This document shows, in pieces, positions 26,301 through 41,300 of a stretch of 49,207 bases of DNA. Made by a program: the position numbers and the translations under genes. Under the pieces are notes generated by a model. That model was not told where the DNA came from. It did no database searches and worked only from the letters and a program-made list of their open reading frames with translations. Positions within the stretch are counted from its first letter, which is position 1, and the number at the start of each line of letters is the position of its first letter. Origin of the DNA: Phoronis australis (taxonomy: Eukaryota; Phoronida; Phoronidae). The DNA lies in contig NMRA01000439.1 of the NCBI GenBank assembly GCA_002633005.1, positions 270,169 to 319,375 of the forward strand, written 5' to 3'.

Positions 26301-29300
26301 GAAGAGATGACCACAGAATGATCTGTACAAAATTTGGTATAATCATCTCTGTCAAGTACATCTACACTGAAGCCTGACAAGTTCCATGACAGAGAAAGTA
26401 ATATAAATATATATTTGCATCTGCAAAGCTTAGAATCTAATTCTCTCAAGTCTTTCCTTTGTGCTTTGTCGACAAGACTACTAGGATCTGTCATGGGTGC
26501 TCATCCGTAAGATGATACGTGGCCCTGGTGATTTACCCCTGGTAGACCTACCAAAGATTACTTTCTCATATTGCGGAAAATTTATATGGAAAACAGGACA
26601 TCTGATTAGAAGGTAGGTCATCACTTAAAATGAGTGCGATCTTCCGAGAAATTGACAATAACATGCGATAACAATGGGTGAACAAAGTCCAACCACGTCA
26701 TTGGACGATAAGAAGGTAAGTCAGACATCTGATGAGCGTTCAAATGGGAAAGCGGATCAGATATCTGATGTGTCTTGTGATTGGATGGCATGTGAAAGCT
26801 GCATAACTGATATACTGGAAAAGAGCCCAGCATCAAGTAATACAAGTAAGGCATCACTGTACAAGTAATGCGCACTGCCACGCTCCTTGAAAAAGGGAAT
26901 TTAAGATACACTGTGAAATGGTCTAAATTTACATCTAATTATTATCAGAATTTATACAAATACATCCCTTTTTAAAGATGATTCAGAATAATTGATACCA
27001 ATTTGCATTAATTTAAATATCACCGAAAGGTATATGTGATCAGATAAAAATATGAGTGAACACATATCATTCACTTAACACCCTTGACTAATTCTAAGCA
27101 ATCACAATCACGATACATGAGTGCCATGGAAGTTAACCTGTCATGAAGGTCTGCTCATGAGGCGTGTTGATGCTAAGTAGTTCACCGCCCTTTGATTGGC
27201 AAGAAGCCCTAGACCCCGCCCATGAAAGGAAGTCATCGCTGATGTAATAACAGTTGTTATTGGTTGAGTCGTACAGCCAATAGGGTCCACACAGAGGAGA
27301 CCAAGGTCCTGGAAAAGTCGTATGCATTCAGTTGGAGAGGATTCTAGTGACCATGCAAATCCATGAAAACATTGTTTCCATTCAAACAAAGCAATATATT
27401 TGCAAATAATGTTGAGCTCAAGTGCTATGAAAAGCCTCATGTTATGTAGACTTTTAGTGAAAAATAAAAAGCATAGAATTATTGACAATTCATTGGCCAC
27501 TGCTTGACCAATAAAATGCAGCCAAAGATATGTAGCTCCAATTAATTGGTCAAGCAGCCAATAAAATGAACCTACAATTTCAGTTTTGCCACTCCAATTT
27601 CTCAAAATATAATTTGATAAATCCTTAACAAGGACAAAATTTGGTTTGAACGTGGAGTCAAGAAGTGACGAAAAGTTTTCCGCCGATTTTCTCAACTCTG
27701 AATGAATCCACCAGAGGTCACACAGGCTTAAAAAAGCCACAAGAGGCTGGCAAAATGCTGCCTTTCATCTCAACCAAGTTCAGCTATGACTCATAATTTT
27801 CTGCAAACTATAATTTGTTTGTATACAACTGGATAAATATTAAGGTCCATCAATATGACAACAGCATATCTTGAAAATCTGAACATTAAAACAATGACTA
27901 TGAAACATAACCGATAACAACGCTCAAATACACAACAAATCAATGGAACGTCATTTTCAACAGAGAACAAGAATATTGAAATCTTACTNACTCTTGTCTA
28001 CTTGCTCAAACTCCCAAGTCACGTTTAACTGCCACTGGTTCTTTTTTCAAAAATATCAGAAAAATAGGAAGACCGTTAAAGCAACTGAAATTGTGAAAAC
28101 CTGTTTTTTAAGTGGCCGTGTGCAATTGGAATGCAGTAATGATCAGAGCAATAAGTCTTCACTTATTTAGCACACAATACGAGGGACAAGTGAAATTTTA
28201 TTTCATCAAATTTTACAGCAATTAAAAATTATTAAGAAAATTATGTTCTGTTGTAAGCTTGGTCTATAACGTGCAAAGTATTTGGTAAATATGTAAGATC
28301 TGCAACAAGGTAACCAGCCTTTGAAAAATATCAAAACCACTTTTTGGCAATTACTTTTGTGCAAAATAAGTGAAAATTACAGTATTCATCAACTGGAAAT
28401 AACATGAAAAGAAAACTAATGTAAAAAATAGACCATTTTCAGGTTTGTGCTATGAACAATTTAAAAAATCTGGCTTACGCTTTTCAACATAATATGAGTA
28501 GGAAAAATCGAGCTTTCCAACTTTTATTTGGCAATCATGGAATAGTAGCCATAGGAAGTGCAAACAACTGTATGTTAAAAGTATCGTTGCGATTTCGGTG
28601 GATCGACATGAGCAATACTCACTCGCTGGTTTCTTGCAGACAAAGCCCATTTCCCTGGCGCACGAGTTGTCATTCCACATTCCAGTGGTCCCTCCAGGAC
28701 CGTGAAACTCAACACAGTTCTCTTGTTTACTGCTTGGTTCGCCTGTACCCCAGTTTTTAAAGGAGCCCTGCAATTATACGCGACACAGGATTTCCATTCT
28801 CCATGTTTCCACGAGTTAAAGTGTCCATAAAAATGCGTTCTGTTCAAAAAGCAAACTTTTGATCAACTTGGCTCTTTCTCAGTTGAGAAGTGATTTAGAC
28901 CACTTAACACAGACTATGAAAGTAGTCTCAACTTGGCTCCTTCTCAAATGAGAAGTGATTTCTGGGCCCAAAAAGAACCGACACTTCCCTATTCTTTAAG
29001 ATCTTACTCAGCCCAACAAATGACACGCCATGTCAAACCAACTTGTATAGCTTGCCTCGAGCAACAGCGAACAGTAAGTTCTTTTGAAGCCCCAAGATCA
29101 TCCCCAATTTAACTATAAGGAACAATTTTCATAACAAAAGTTTTTCATGGAAGGCTGGCTTAGGGCCACTTTACATATTGTACCGGAAAAGGGGAATAAA
29201 GGAAATATCTTGCCACTGATTGTTTCCAGGCAGAAATGATATTTGGGTATTTTTATAGACTCAACTATCCATTTGTTTTTCTTCCATATGTGTGCCTGTA

Positions 29301-32300
29301 CACAATTTAGCCAAAACAGTAGACAATTGGACAACAGACGGTTAAAATTGTGGCTTCGGAAGCCTAGCAGGTCTCAAAAGTCACGCACAACGTCGTTCTC
29401 CATCCTTAACTTCCTGATGTACTGTTAATTCTTGTTTTAGCGAGTTTTTTCATGGCTATGCTGATGCATTTGCTCTCCATTTTAAAGTCACAAGTCTTGC
29501 TGTTATGATAGAAGTTCGCACATACACCCCCCTTGGGAATTGAGGCAATGAAAACAGCCGAGGTGTTCCGGATGAGCGAATGAGCTTGAATCATGAGTCA
29601 CCAAATGAGGCTACTATTCATCTAATGGGTATTCACTAATTCATACAAATTTCTCGGGAAATTGACACAAATAATAAACAATTTCTCACACACTCAGTAA
29701 TATTGAGACAACTATCCAATAAATCTAGATAAGTTTCATCTTGCTGAACGTCCACAAGCATTGTCCTCCCCCTTTAACGATCTTAGGTATCAAGAACACT
29801 TACCAACCCAATCTGATCACTTATCATCATTACAAGACTGGTCTCAATGACTAATTGCACCGTGGTCATATTACAAGGGATTTCTTGAATTGATAAGATT
29901 TTTTGGAACTCGAATCAAATTATAGTTGCTGAACAATAATCAAACTGAAAAGTTGGAGAATATGCCAGTAGATGGCAGTATGGTTGGCATCACGTTGACT
30001 GACAACCAAACACAACACAGAATAATTGCTTGAACTTTGCGACTTGCATTATCGATCAACTTTAATTAAGTTCTGAAAAGTACCAGAATTTCAGCTATAG
30101 GTGAAACCCATTACCTCACTATAATCTGTTCCATCAACATATGTATACTTGTTTATAATGGCTTTGTCGTTGAGTCCAAACCAACTAGACTGTTCGAGAT
30201 TAGCTGGAAAATGAAAAAATAGTTATCAATAGAAATTTCACTTCTCTGTGAATGTAACTTTCACAGTAAGAAACACTGATAGAATTAATTCACTCCATTT
30301 TCAATACAACTAAGACCTTATTTAGTCAAATACCCATTTGTTAACCAAACTAAACTATGGAACTTCATTTTGCTAAATAATGTAATCAGAATTTGACTTG
30401 ATCAGTTGAACTGGTCTATTAGGATACGACTACCCAAATCATTCTATACTTAAAACGTTACATGGATACGATTCTTGTGTTGACCTGGTTATTTCAGTGG
30501 AATTCTGTCCGCTTTTCTGTAAACGACATCAGAGGCAAGATACCAAAAATAACAAAAGAACAACAGATCAACTTCTCACTGTACAATAACTCTGCTATCA
30601 AGCTAGACAAAGTTTTGCAAAAGTCTGTTCATTTATTCTCGTATTTTTTATAATTTTAAGACTTAATGTAAATAAATGTCGTGCTACATTAAGAGTGAAA
30701 TATAACCACAGAAATGTATCATTTGAACGTTCTAGAATTGATTGCATTGTATAAAGGTATTGTCATGCCAAAAAAAAAGTGTTTCAATAATATTCAACTG
30801 ATCTGAAGACCACATAGTGAACATTTCTTTGCCAATCAGAGCAATAAATCCACAATACATTCCAAAATACACTGTGTTGCAGCGAGTCATGCAAAGTTTT
30901 CCCACTCCAAAAATGAGCTTTATATTTTGAATCAACTTCATCTACGACATGCTAAAGGGCGTGTATAATCTATTGCCAGGCCAAGCTTCAAATCCTATAC
31001 TACCACGACTATACCATAATTATGATACCACCCTAAGAGTAGCTTAGTTATGACAGTTACCATGCCCAGATATAACACTTTCTGGGCTAACTCTTATTAT
31101 TCAGGGCTTGGAATGACCAATGACAAAAAACGCGGAAACTTTTACGGCCCAAAACATGCGCGCTACCCAGCCATGAAACCTTGAAATGTCGATGTGAACC
31201 TTTCGCCGACAAAAATCGGTAGGACTAAAAAAAAAAAACGTTACCATCATCAGTAGCATGCGTCTGCGTCTTTTTATCTTGTCCATCCACTCCTCCACTC
31301 CCACCCCCACACATTTTTGGCTGCAGAGCTGTAGTATTTGTCACCGCGGTTTACAATCACACGAGACGCCATTGAAAATCCCACCACGCTATCCCAGATG
31401 CCCCGGCAATGTTGACAATTTACGTTCCTCCGAAACATAAAGAGCAACTTCTGCTTTTCGAGGTGAACGTCGTCGGCAACGCCGCGGTAAGAAAGGAATA
31501 TGCCGCAGAAATTTTTTATCAAATCCAGATTTTTTTACACGGAAATATAATAAAATGCGCGGACAGAACATTTGAAAAAAGCGGAAATCCGCAGTTCCGC
31601 GGAAAATTCAAAGTCCTGATTATTGGACATTGTATTTTTCATAAAAACATTAAAAACAATACCACTGATGAAAGATTGCTCATCTGCGTTGCTGACAGAT
31701 GTCAACGTAGCGCTCTGGTCGATACACGCTGCATCTGCTGCATCCCAGGACAACCATGTGGTATTGAACCAGTAACAGGATTGCTTAAATAACTTCCATC
31801 CAACCGGGCACGAGTAGGAGGCTACAAGTAAAAATGGAGATTATGTGAATAAACTACAGTTTAAATCCGATCCGACAACACTTAGGATGTGTGATGAGTG
31901 TGATTCTTAAGTTAAACGTGGAGACCAGCATCTGTTCAGCAAAAATGAATGTACAATAAATCATTTCAAAATATGCCTATTTTAGAGTTCACTAACAAGG
32001 ATGACTTGAACATATTTTATACATGCAGGCGCAATACCGAGGGATATAAGTTCATTTTTCTCTGTGAAAACCAGATGAGCTCAATTATTTTACGTGGCCA
32101 AGGGGCACACACAAGCACAGTGTCAACCTGACCTAGTTACTGCTGTACAAGACTTTGCTTGTCTAGATTTATCTGAAAAATCTGAGTAACACTTAGATTT
32201 ACTATTTTGCCGCTTGTTTCACAATAACTTAGCACAACCACAGAACACGCCTTTGTGACATTTTACAATGACATCTGTGCACAGAATTTTAGTAAGTGAT

Positions 32301-35300
32301 TAACTACACTATGAAAAGTTACTTACAAGGCGTAGGTGTGGCAATGGGGATGAGCTGTGAATGTATCTCCATTTCACAGACGAAAGGCTTCTTTACAAAA
32401 CAGTAGTCAGTGATCCACTGGCCTTTTTTGTTGTCTACGGGAAAGGTGAATATGATGGAACAAAGGTAGGACATCAGGCGAAGGACAACATTATTAAGCC
32501 AAGTGAATAATGTGATGTAATAAATGTGTAAACTAAATCCCTTGGAAATAAGATTTGATCTAAATATTTTCACATTTAGGAGTGAGAAAAGACTTTAATT
32601 TTTGTTTCTTGGAAAATTGCAACCTTTCCAGATTTTCAAATCTCCTTTAGAGTATTTCAGTTAAACTGCAATATTTGGTTATAATTGAGACAAAATTTTT
32701 TAATCAAATTTTCAACTTTGTTGTGTGCTTAAGGTAACCTTAGTTTTGACTTAGTGCACGCAAATACATCTGGTACAAAGGTGAAAGCAAACATTTTTGA
32801 CGTCACATTCACAAAAATATAAATCCTTAAATATATCTTGAAGAGAAAAACACGTTTCAAGAAATAACTACAATTTCCCTGGCACTTAGCAGCACCTTGG
32901 TATATCCGCATTCACATTTATCAAACACAATGACTGAGTGACACAGAATGGATTCAACAGCCAATCAATCAATTTACACCAAAAACTTTTATTAGTTTTG
33001 TCCTTACGTTTGAGATAGTCAAGACTAATAAAAGAGACAACTACTTACTGGAAAGGTAAACAGCACAGTCCATGCGGCCAGTATTCTTTGGATACCCGTT
33101 ATCCCAGAACTGCACGGATGGAGGGTTGTCGTTCCACAGAGCAAAAGTCCCATCTTTGGCTTTATCTGGAAGAAAAACCACCAGGTGGCAGTGACATCCT
33201 TCAAATCACTTGGTGAATGGCGCTGTAAGCCCACCTTCAGTCAAAAAAGATATTTTGTTTTTTAATTTACACTGCTTACCCTGAATGTAAAGCATCACAA
33301 TATACCACAATTGCATTGGCTACGATATGCTTCTAGGGGTGTTTTCAACAAAAAGAATTCTTCAATTAGGGACAAAAATGATTGCTAAATTTGCCATATT
33401 CCTACATTTTCTGAGACTAACCACATTGTTGTAAACTAATGCTCGAGATTTTACCAACTGCTTTTGGTAATAGGTACACCATTTAAACTCTGCTGAAAAT
33501 AAAAGTAATTTTCCTGAAAAGTTTTTCTTGTTGAGAAAGTTGACAAAATGAAATTTCACTGGCTTGTATGCCATATTGTGCCCAAACTGAGCAGTTTTTA
33601 CTATAGTATCTCGTAAAACATAAAAAGGCCACTATGGGGCATAGCATAAACCAAATCTGTCTGAAACAAAGCAAGTACTGTCTCCATGATGGAAACTTTT
33701 TTGTAAAATTTTGCGAACATCCATTGAGGAATCAGGTAGACATAGAAGCCATACACAGAGCAATATAGATGCTTGACGGATGCCAGACGGACCGTACCCA
33801 GGACAGGCACCACACCGACTGAGATAGCAGAACCATGTTATTGTTTGTGAATCATGTGGTCTTAGACAGTCTGTTGGAGGACTTAGATACAAGGTTCAGT
33901 ACAAATTTTTATCAACTAATATCTGTTTCAGTGAGGCTTTTGTTTTCACTTCAATTACAAAGCATAGCAAGTCATTGCATAACAAGACAGTCTAGCATAA
34001 GTATAGCGCTATGGCTATAAAACGAACTTAAGATTCTTTATGTAATGAGAAAGAATGATTGCACAATTATGAACAGAATAAAGACTAAGGCTTACCTGAA
34101 ATTCCGATCCAGATCTGGCGTACACCAGCCTTTGTTAGCTTTGGGGCCAACGTTTTGGCAACATACGTCTTTTCAGCAATCCTAAGTAAAAGCAACTCAC
34201 CATTTTAGCAAAAACGCAGAAGAGTTTACTGTGAGAAATAATAGCCATTTCTAGTGACACTTATGCATCTGTAAACAATTAATAAAAATGTTACTGACAG
34301 AATATTCTGTCTGTCGCACTGAAGAAGATAATTTCCTACATTTTAATTGATAAGATTTTACTACGAAACTATTATCCCTACTTACGTATCCATGACGATG
34401 AGCCCAGCACCAATACTTTGACAGTAGTTCACAGCATCAACCCACGTCTTCTTGTTTCTGCCAGTCCTGACGGAGTAACACCTGCCAAACCACTCTCGCC
34501 ACCCCCGGGGACATTTACCTGTAAGAACACAATGACTGCAGTCTCCTGCTGACCCCAGTTGTATTAGAAGTAATGTGGAAATTAACTGGAATTTCATTTT
34601 CAAATTAATCACTTTTTTCATGGAAGCTAAAATAGGATCACATTGATGCTCTTGAATAAGCAAATTCTGTACCACGGCCAGTGCTGGCTTGTTGATTAAA
34701 CTGAATAAGCCATGGCTTAGGTGCTAGGTGCCCTAAGTTGGAACATGGCCCATATCTGCAGCGCCCCCTGGTGAAATAGTAACAGCTTTGTGGCCCCAAG
34801 AAACCTTAGTCCGACACTGACTGTACCTTAACCATTACACAAAACTTGAAGCATTAGGGAAATTCCCAACATTGTTAGAAGGCCGAAACAAATAAAAGAG
34901 CTCCAAATTTAGCAATTAGTTTCTTCCAAAATAGGCAAAATTTTACTACAAAACATTCACCATAAAAAACATTCAGATGCTCAACACTGACAGAAGGCGG
35001 AAACAGTGCAGTTTTAAAAGACATTTACACAGTGTTAACGGGTCTTCTCCATTACCCTACCTTGAGGGCGCTCACAGATGAACTTATGTTCTCGCTGACA
35101 CGACTCCGTCCTCCACTTGTAGTTATTGCTAGACATGACAAGAACACAGTTGTCACCGGCCTTTGAGCTGTAAGACAAGAACAATCCACCATATTTCCAC
35201 AAAGCTGCTATCACAGTTCGTTATGTTCAACAAAATCATGTAATAGATTGGTCAGAAAATCACCTTAGTCAATAGAGAATCCAATAATTATGCAAGAAGG

Positions 35301-38300
35301 ATCAGGGAGGCGGTCTGGATTTCAAAACAGCACAATCCCTGATGGACAGAGACAATGGCGGTGCATAATCCTGTATTACCGCCAGCGACACCTGGTGGCA
35401 AACATCACACTGATGAAGGCTTCAGCCATAACAGATGAGAATCCGAAAATTTCTGGAATTTTTTTCAATTTATCCGAGGATGCAGAGCATGAAAATAACG
35501 CTTTTGCTCAATCCACATGTGACGACATTATAACATATCATAAAATTTTCCAATATACACACCGTTGTAAAAATCAAAAACTTTTGATTAACACACAGTA
35601 CTGAGAAGTAAAGCAATCTCTTCATACAAAGTGGAACATTTAAAATTTAAAAACACTTCCCAGCATTGTTTCGAAGAACTGTGTTTATAAAGCACAGTAT
35701 CTGAAAGTTTCATAGTGAAAAATTGGATCAGCCGTTTCTGAGACATGATGATCAGACTGAAGTTAGACACATTTGGTCAATTTTCTAGCGTCCTGCAAAA
35801 CTTAACATTTCTTAACATTAATTGAATGGAGTTCATAGACGTCATCGTTATTTTAGTTAATGAACCTTTTCATATTTTTTTTACCTTGAAGTAGGTCATT
35901 TTGATCTGCCAATAAATCGCTCAATATAACTTTTAAATGGCAACTAAGGCCGATACATATAGCCAAACACTGAGCACAAATATCGAGCTCCTATTAATGA
36001 CCACGAGCTGTAACAATGACCATACTTATAAACACAATCGCTCAATATATCTTTAAATCTCAAAACCTGAGGCATACCTTGCATTGGGCATACCCGTATC
36101 CCACTCAGCAATGGCAGAGACGACGGCCGTGTTGTCCAGCCACCTGTATGATCCACTCTGAGGAAATGAATAGACACTGCTATGGTACAGCTCTTAGATA
36201 CTTTGTCGAATGTGTAATGCTGGTACATCTGGAGGACAACAGGGGGCTCTGCATACAGATGATGTATGGTGCACTTCTATTGAACGTCTCGCAGACCCTT
36301 GCCCTCCTCCAGATGTCCAGACACTGCCTCGTTGGTGCCCGACCCACAAAATTTTCATACAATTTAGGGTACGCAACAAGCCAAGTGCAAGTATCACGAT
36401 CTTGCCAAATTTGTTAAACAAAGTTTGCAAATCATTGCCTTCCAGGTTTCTCATGCCCCTCAGTATTAAATAAATTGTCTACTGATGCCAAGACATTACA
36501 TGGAGTGGATGGTTTTTAAAGCAAAGGTTATTTGCATATTTAAGTGCACGGCTTAATGATAAATGGCAGTTATGAACACAAGTTCAGTTGCTATATTGAA
36601 AAACTGAGAAGAGTTAAGACATTTATAGAAAAAATGGCCGTAGTTGTCACATCACCTGATCAGATATCCCAATCCAGACATTGTTGTTGGAAGCGGCACT
36701 GGGGCAGCTAATCGTATCGGTGACGAATCGCTTCTCGTTGACGTCCTGAATGATTATAAGGTTGCCATCATTTTCCTGACAGGTCTGTTGAGACTCTTGC
36801 CATGTCCGAGATGATTCAAACAGTTTGTAACATCTTGTACCAAGTGGATGCCAGCCATCCGCTAGATTACACTTGTCGGCAATATCTGTAAGCACAGGAA
36901 TAAATTTTAAAGATGGTGTATGCTAGGATAGTGGACATGGCGTACAGAACAGGGTGTTTTCAGTTAAGACTTCATACTCGCTCATCCTGATTTTTGAAGC
37001 TTTGTCCCATGTCGTGCCCCAAGCAGCACCATCTTTTGGGCGTTATGATAGAGGAATGGATTGAAAACTTGTCAGCGCTAATTAGTTTGAAGTTTATGAC
37101 TTCGTTTTGACCCAAATAGCACTTCACGGGTCCTTAAGGTTACACAGGATCCAAGAAAAATGGCCAAATTTGGCTAATTTCAAAACATCATATCTCAGAA
37201 ATGGCTCATTAAAGTCATATGAAACTTTCGGATAACATACACGATGCACTGTTCTCTAAAATGTTGCTAGGAATTGTTTTTCAATTTTTCCACTTTTGCA
37301 TGAGGGGCTATCAAAAGGACGTCCGTAATTTTCATGACATAACTCAAAAGTTGCACAAAACAAACTTAAGACGAAACGATAATTTAGAAAACTGAGAAAG
37401 CATTTTTGAGATTTCGTCTTGAACATTTATATCCAACAAAATTTTGTCATGCTGTTGATACTGTTTTTTTGAAGTGGATGTACTAAAAAGTCACGTGACC
37501 CAATTAAGAACACATTGGTATGAAGTCACAAATAAAATTCTACGTGCTTTCTACCTTCAAAAATTAAAAACCTATAGGTTTGTAGATATTTGGCTACGTA
37601 CACAAACACGAAAATTAAGCAAGTTCAACGTGAAGAGAAAATACTGTAAATAACATACTCACTTAACGAGCGTTTGCAGATATAATAGGCGGTGTACGTG
37701 CAGCTAGCATCATTGAGCTGACCATTGTGCCAGAAATGAACGCAATGCTCCCTCTTCTGGTAATTATCTGGCTGGCCCTGAGCCCACGGTCTGAAAGTTC
37801 ATCATGTCATAGTGAGCTTAAACAAAAGCCACATCCCAAAATACCACAGCGCTTGTGGCATTTACCCACAATGCTTATCACAATTTTACATCAGAATTTA
37901 GTCTTTCTAATGCCAATTAACTTATACCTTTACATAGTGAATTCCAACTTTATTATCAACGCTAAGTGGTCATGTGGACACTATACATCAGGGGTTGGAA
38001 TGACCAATGACAAAAAAAAGAGGAAAATTTTCCAGGTTATGCATCGTTCCACAAACAGGCTTGTGTGCTAGAAAAATTTTCTTGTGTTGTAAACTTTAAT
38101 TGAAATAAACATTTTTGCATGAATAGTCAAAATAATGATAAACAGAGACGAAGAAAGAAGAAATTGGAAATTAAATAAGAGGAAATCAAAACCAAAAAAG
38201 AGGAAATCCTCTTAAAAGAAGAAAATTCCAAGCCCTGATATATCATTTATTCCATTATTACATTTCTCTTCATTGCACTCATTCAAATAACACAAATGCA

Positions 38301-41300
38301 CGCAAAACTTGTCAATCACGCACATCATAATATTCTTTACTAGTCCTAGTTACACCCTAAGTGTGTTAGCCGTTTAACTGTTCAAAAACACAGTGAGTCA
38401 TTCAAAGCTTTCCCACCACAGCAAAACGGAGAGTTGAATTTGGATTCAACTGCTAGCAGTACAGCAATTATGGATTGAGAGCCTTATTTAGACCCATGCC
38501 CCAATACCCAAAATACGGTTTTTTTTTTCAAAAAAAAATTATTCCAGCATTTCACACTTAGGCGCCTACATTTAGTCAGATTCAGACACAGTTTCTAATG
38601 ACTTTTTTCCAAAACATAAGTGATCAATATTAGCGCTATTCAACAATGCTATCATTATCTGATCTCCATTTCTAGAGATCCGAATGGAACTTTTGTATGG
38701 GTTTGAACTGTCATTACGTAATGTTGCACAACAACTTGCCCTTTGACCTATTCCAAAGGTAAACCCTATTGTTCTGTTTAGAGCGTCTACCTTAATGACA
38801 TGGGCTATGACAAAACATGCCACTGACAATAGTATGCTAATTAAAGATCATAATTATACTTGGGTTTTGGGCAAAAAGTTACAACAAACAACTTCACTAT
38901 TTAGCAGTTTCTATGACAATTTCATATCTTCTCGTCGAAAATCATCAAAATTTTGATTTAAAAATTTTCGATCAATTTTGCAATTATTTAGCAAAACTAA
39001 CTATTTTCCGTTTCACCTAGTTTCCTTCTTCGTTTTTTCCATATCTTCAAAGAATCCACGTAAATTTCAATGATTAGAAATTCAACAATTTCCGTCTTAA
39101 AACCATCTGTAAACATTAGCCTTTTTGAGATCAAACAGCTACAAGGCATAGTTGCAAAAATAGAAACAAGATGACAGATAGCACAAAATGTAAAAAGCCC
39201 CGTAGAGTGCCATCTTTGAAAATGATCACTTAGGCTCACGTTTTGGGGTGAAGCCTTTTTTAATATGTCCAGTTAGCATCCCTCAGTACATGTGATAAAA
39301 CCACAAAGCGCAAGGAGTTTGTTAGTTCCTTTAATGGAAGCTTCATTCACTTCTAACTTAAAAAATTCCAGTTTGAAGTTTGTGATTTTTGCTTTGCACC
39401 TACTCAGTACTGCATGGTCTCTACTAATGTTGCATGTAACGGCAGACTGTCTTTTGTTTATTATAACTGCTGTTCATGTATTGGCTTAGAGCGCCACCAG
39501 TGAATGCTATACTACATGCATTCAACTCTGCTCAGGGCAACACAAGGAGGGATATTAACAAGAACGATTAGAGTTGAACATGCGAAGCATGAATGAATGA
39601 CATACACTGTAACGACGCAACAAATGCCTTAACGAATAAAGGATTTAACTGTCTTGACTCTTTTTCGTTCACAAAAATATCCCTTCCCATGTGCTGTCCT
39701 TGGCAGCTACACTGTAATATCCGTTGCTCGATAAATTAAATTCAAGCAAATAACTTACAAATAGCCAGCATTATATTTCAGCTTGTTATCAGTCCACACA
39801 AATTTGCCATCAGTAGCTTTATCATTGAGGCCAATCCAGTAATCAAGCGCCCTCTTTTGCACCTCGCCAGACAAAAAGTCCTGAAAATAACATTGACTTG
39901 TACGCGAGTCATGCTTAAAAGTTCTGGGGCATTTGAATCTCCACTTGTTGTGTTTAAACATCTTGGGTTGTTTGGCATGAAAAGTACATTGACACCTTCA
40001 CCAGTCAAAAGTCAGGGCAACTTCCCGGTTTGCGTACCTCGAAATCTGCCTCATTACTGAAAGACACCAGAAACATTATACCATAGGGCCAGGCATCTAC
40101 GGGGCCCCCTATGGAAATGGCAAAGACAAGAAAAAAGTTACAAAGTTGTTTTTAGGGCTTACACTGGCATTTTCCTTCAAAAGTTGTGGTTTGATCTCAA
40201 AAACATTAACTGCAATGGCCAAGTTCAGTTTTCAATTTCGTGGAGGACTGTTATGAAAAATGTTGATTGCGAGAGCATTTGTTCAAACTGGAAGGACTTG
40301 AAGACTTCGCGTTGTCTCCAAAAGTGTCCAGTTGCATTTGAACGATACAAAATTTACGGTAATGTCACTAATTGCCGGATAGTTTAGCCAACTTCAGCCA
40401 GGGTTTAGTAATTTTCAGAAAATCTTCTTGCACACAGATGGAGTTCTACCGCCCCAGTGATCCTACTAGCTGCCTTCACATGATTCTTGCATCTGGATAA
40501 AAGCTGCAGAGCAAAACAAATTTGGCGCAAAGTTGGGGGTTTGGCTATTTGAAACATGCACATATAGCGAGTATAATGAATAATTATCATCAAGACATTA
40601 TACTCACACTGGCCAACTGGGACACTTGTGGACTTAGGCAATGACCATCGCCTCTGTTGGCCTCGGGCCAACAGAGGCGATGGTCATTGCCTATGCCTGT
40701 GGACTAAGACTAAGAGCAAGATTCAAAAAGAACTAGTTTCAAATGTGTTTTACAACATCCCCAGATAAGCCACTATGAGGAGTTACCCCTCCAAGCCCAA
40801 AATGCTACACTTTTAGCGCCATGAAAGAGCACGATATCTGAAAGACCAATAATGTTGTCACTGATTCTTCTACTCATAAAGTCATCTCGCTCATGTCACG
40901 CGCCTATCACCACGTCCACGGCTTGTAAAAGTTGTAGTGTTAGGCGATCACAGCGCTCGACAGTCACAGTGAAGCAAGCAGTCAGTGCCTGTCCACTCAG
41001 TGACGCTTTTTATATCGTGAACCACACCACTACGGTCGTGGTATAGGCTTAACTGTACCAAAAGTGCCTTATTCCTTGTTGCATATTGCTGATCGGTTCA
41101 TAACGTTGCCAGTACAGACCTGACATCACGAGCGAGTTTCTCTATTCACACTTACCGCTTCGGCTTTGTTCACTATTGTTGTCAACGCCCCCGATCGGCC
41201 GGCGCAGAGGCTGTTCGCTTCATCCCAGTTCCATCTAGACGAACTGAAGAAGTAGCAATTATTTTTGTATGGGATCCATCCCTGGGGACAGCGAGGAATT

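Noticed and set aside
27141-27740. 199-codon minus-strand open frame across exon 15
   Set aside because: Most of it is intron, and the part over exon 15 is in the wrong frame relative to the CTLD.
36016-36417. 133-codon + strand open frame overlapping exon 6
   Set aside because: It runs antisense across a well-supported minus-strand exon, and its composition looks like a shadow of it and of the intron.
40038-40056. 19-nt candidate exon reading NEADFE with good AG and GT borders between exons 2 and 3
   Set aside because: Exon 2 ends in phase 0 and the 19 nt would open with TAA or shift the frame. Direct joining of exon 2 to exon 3 gives the expected CTLD sequence KAEA-DFLSG.
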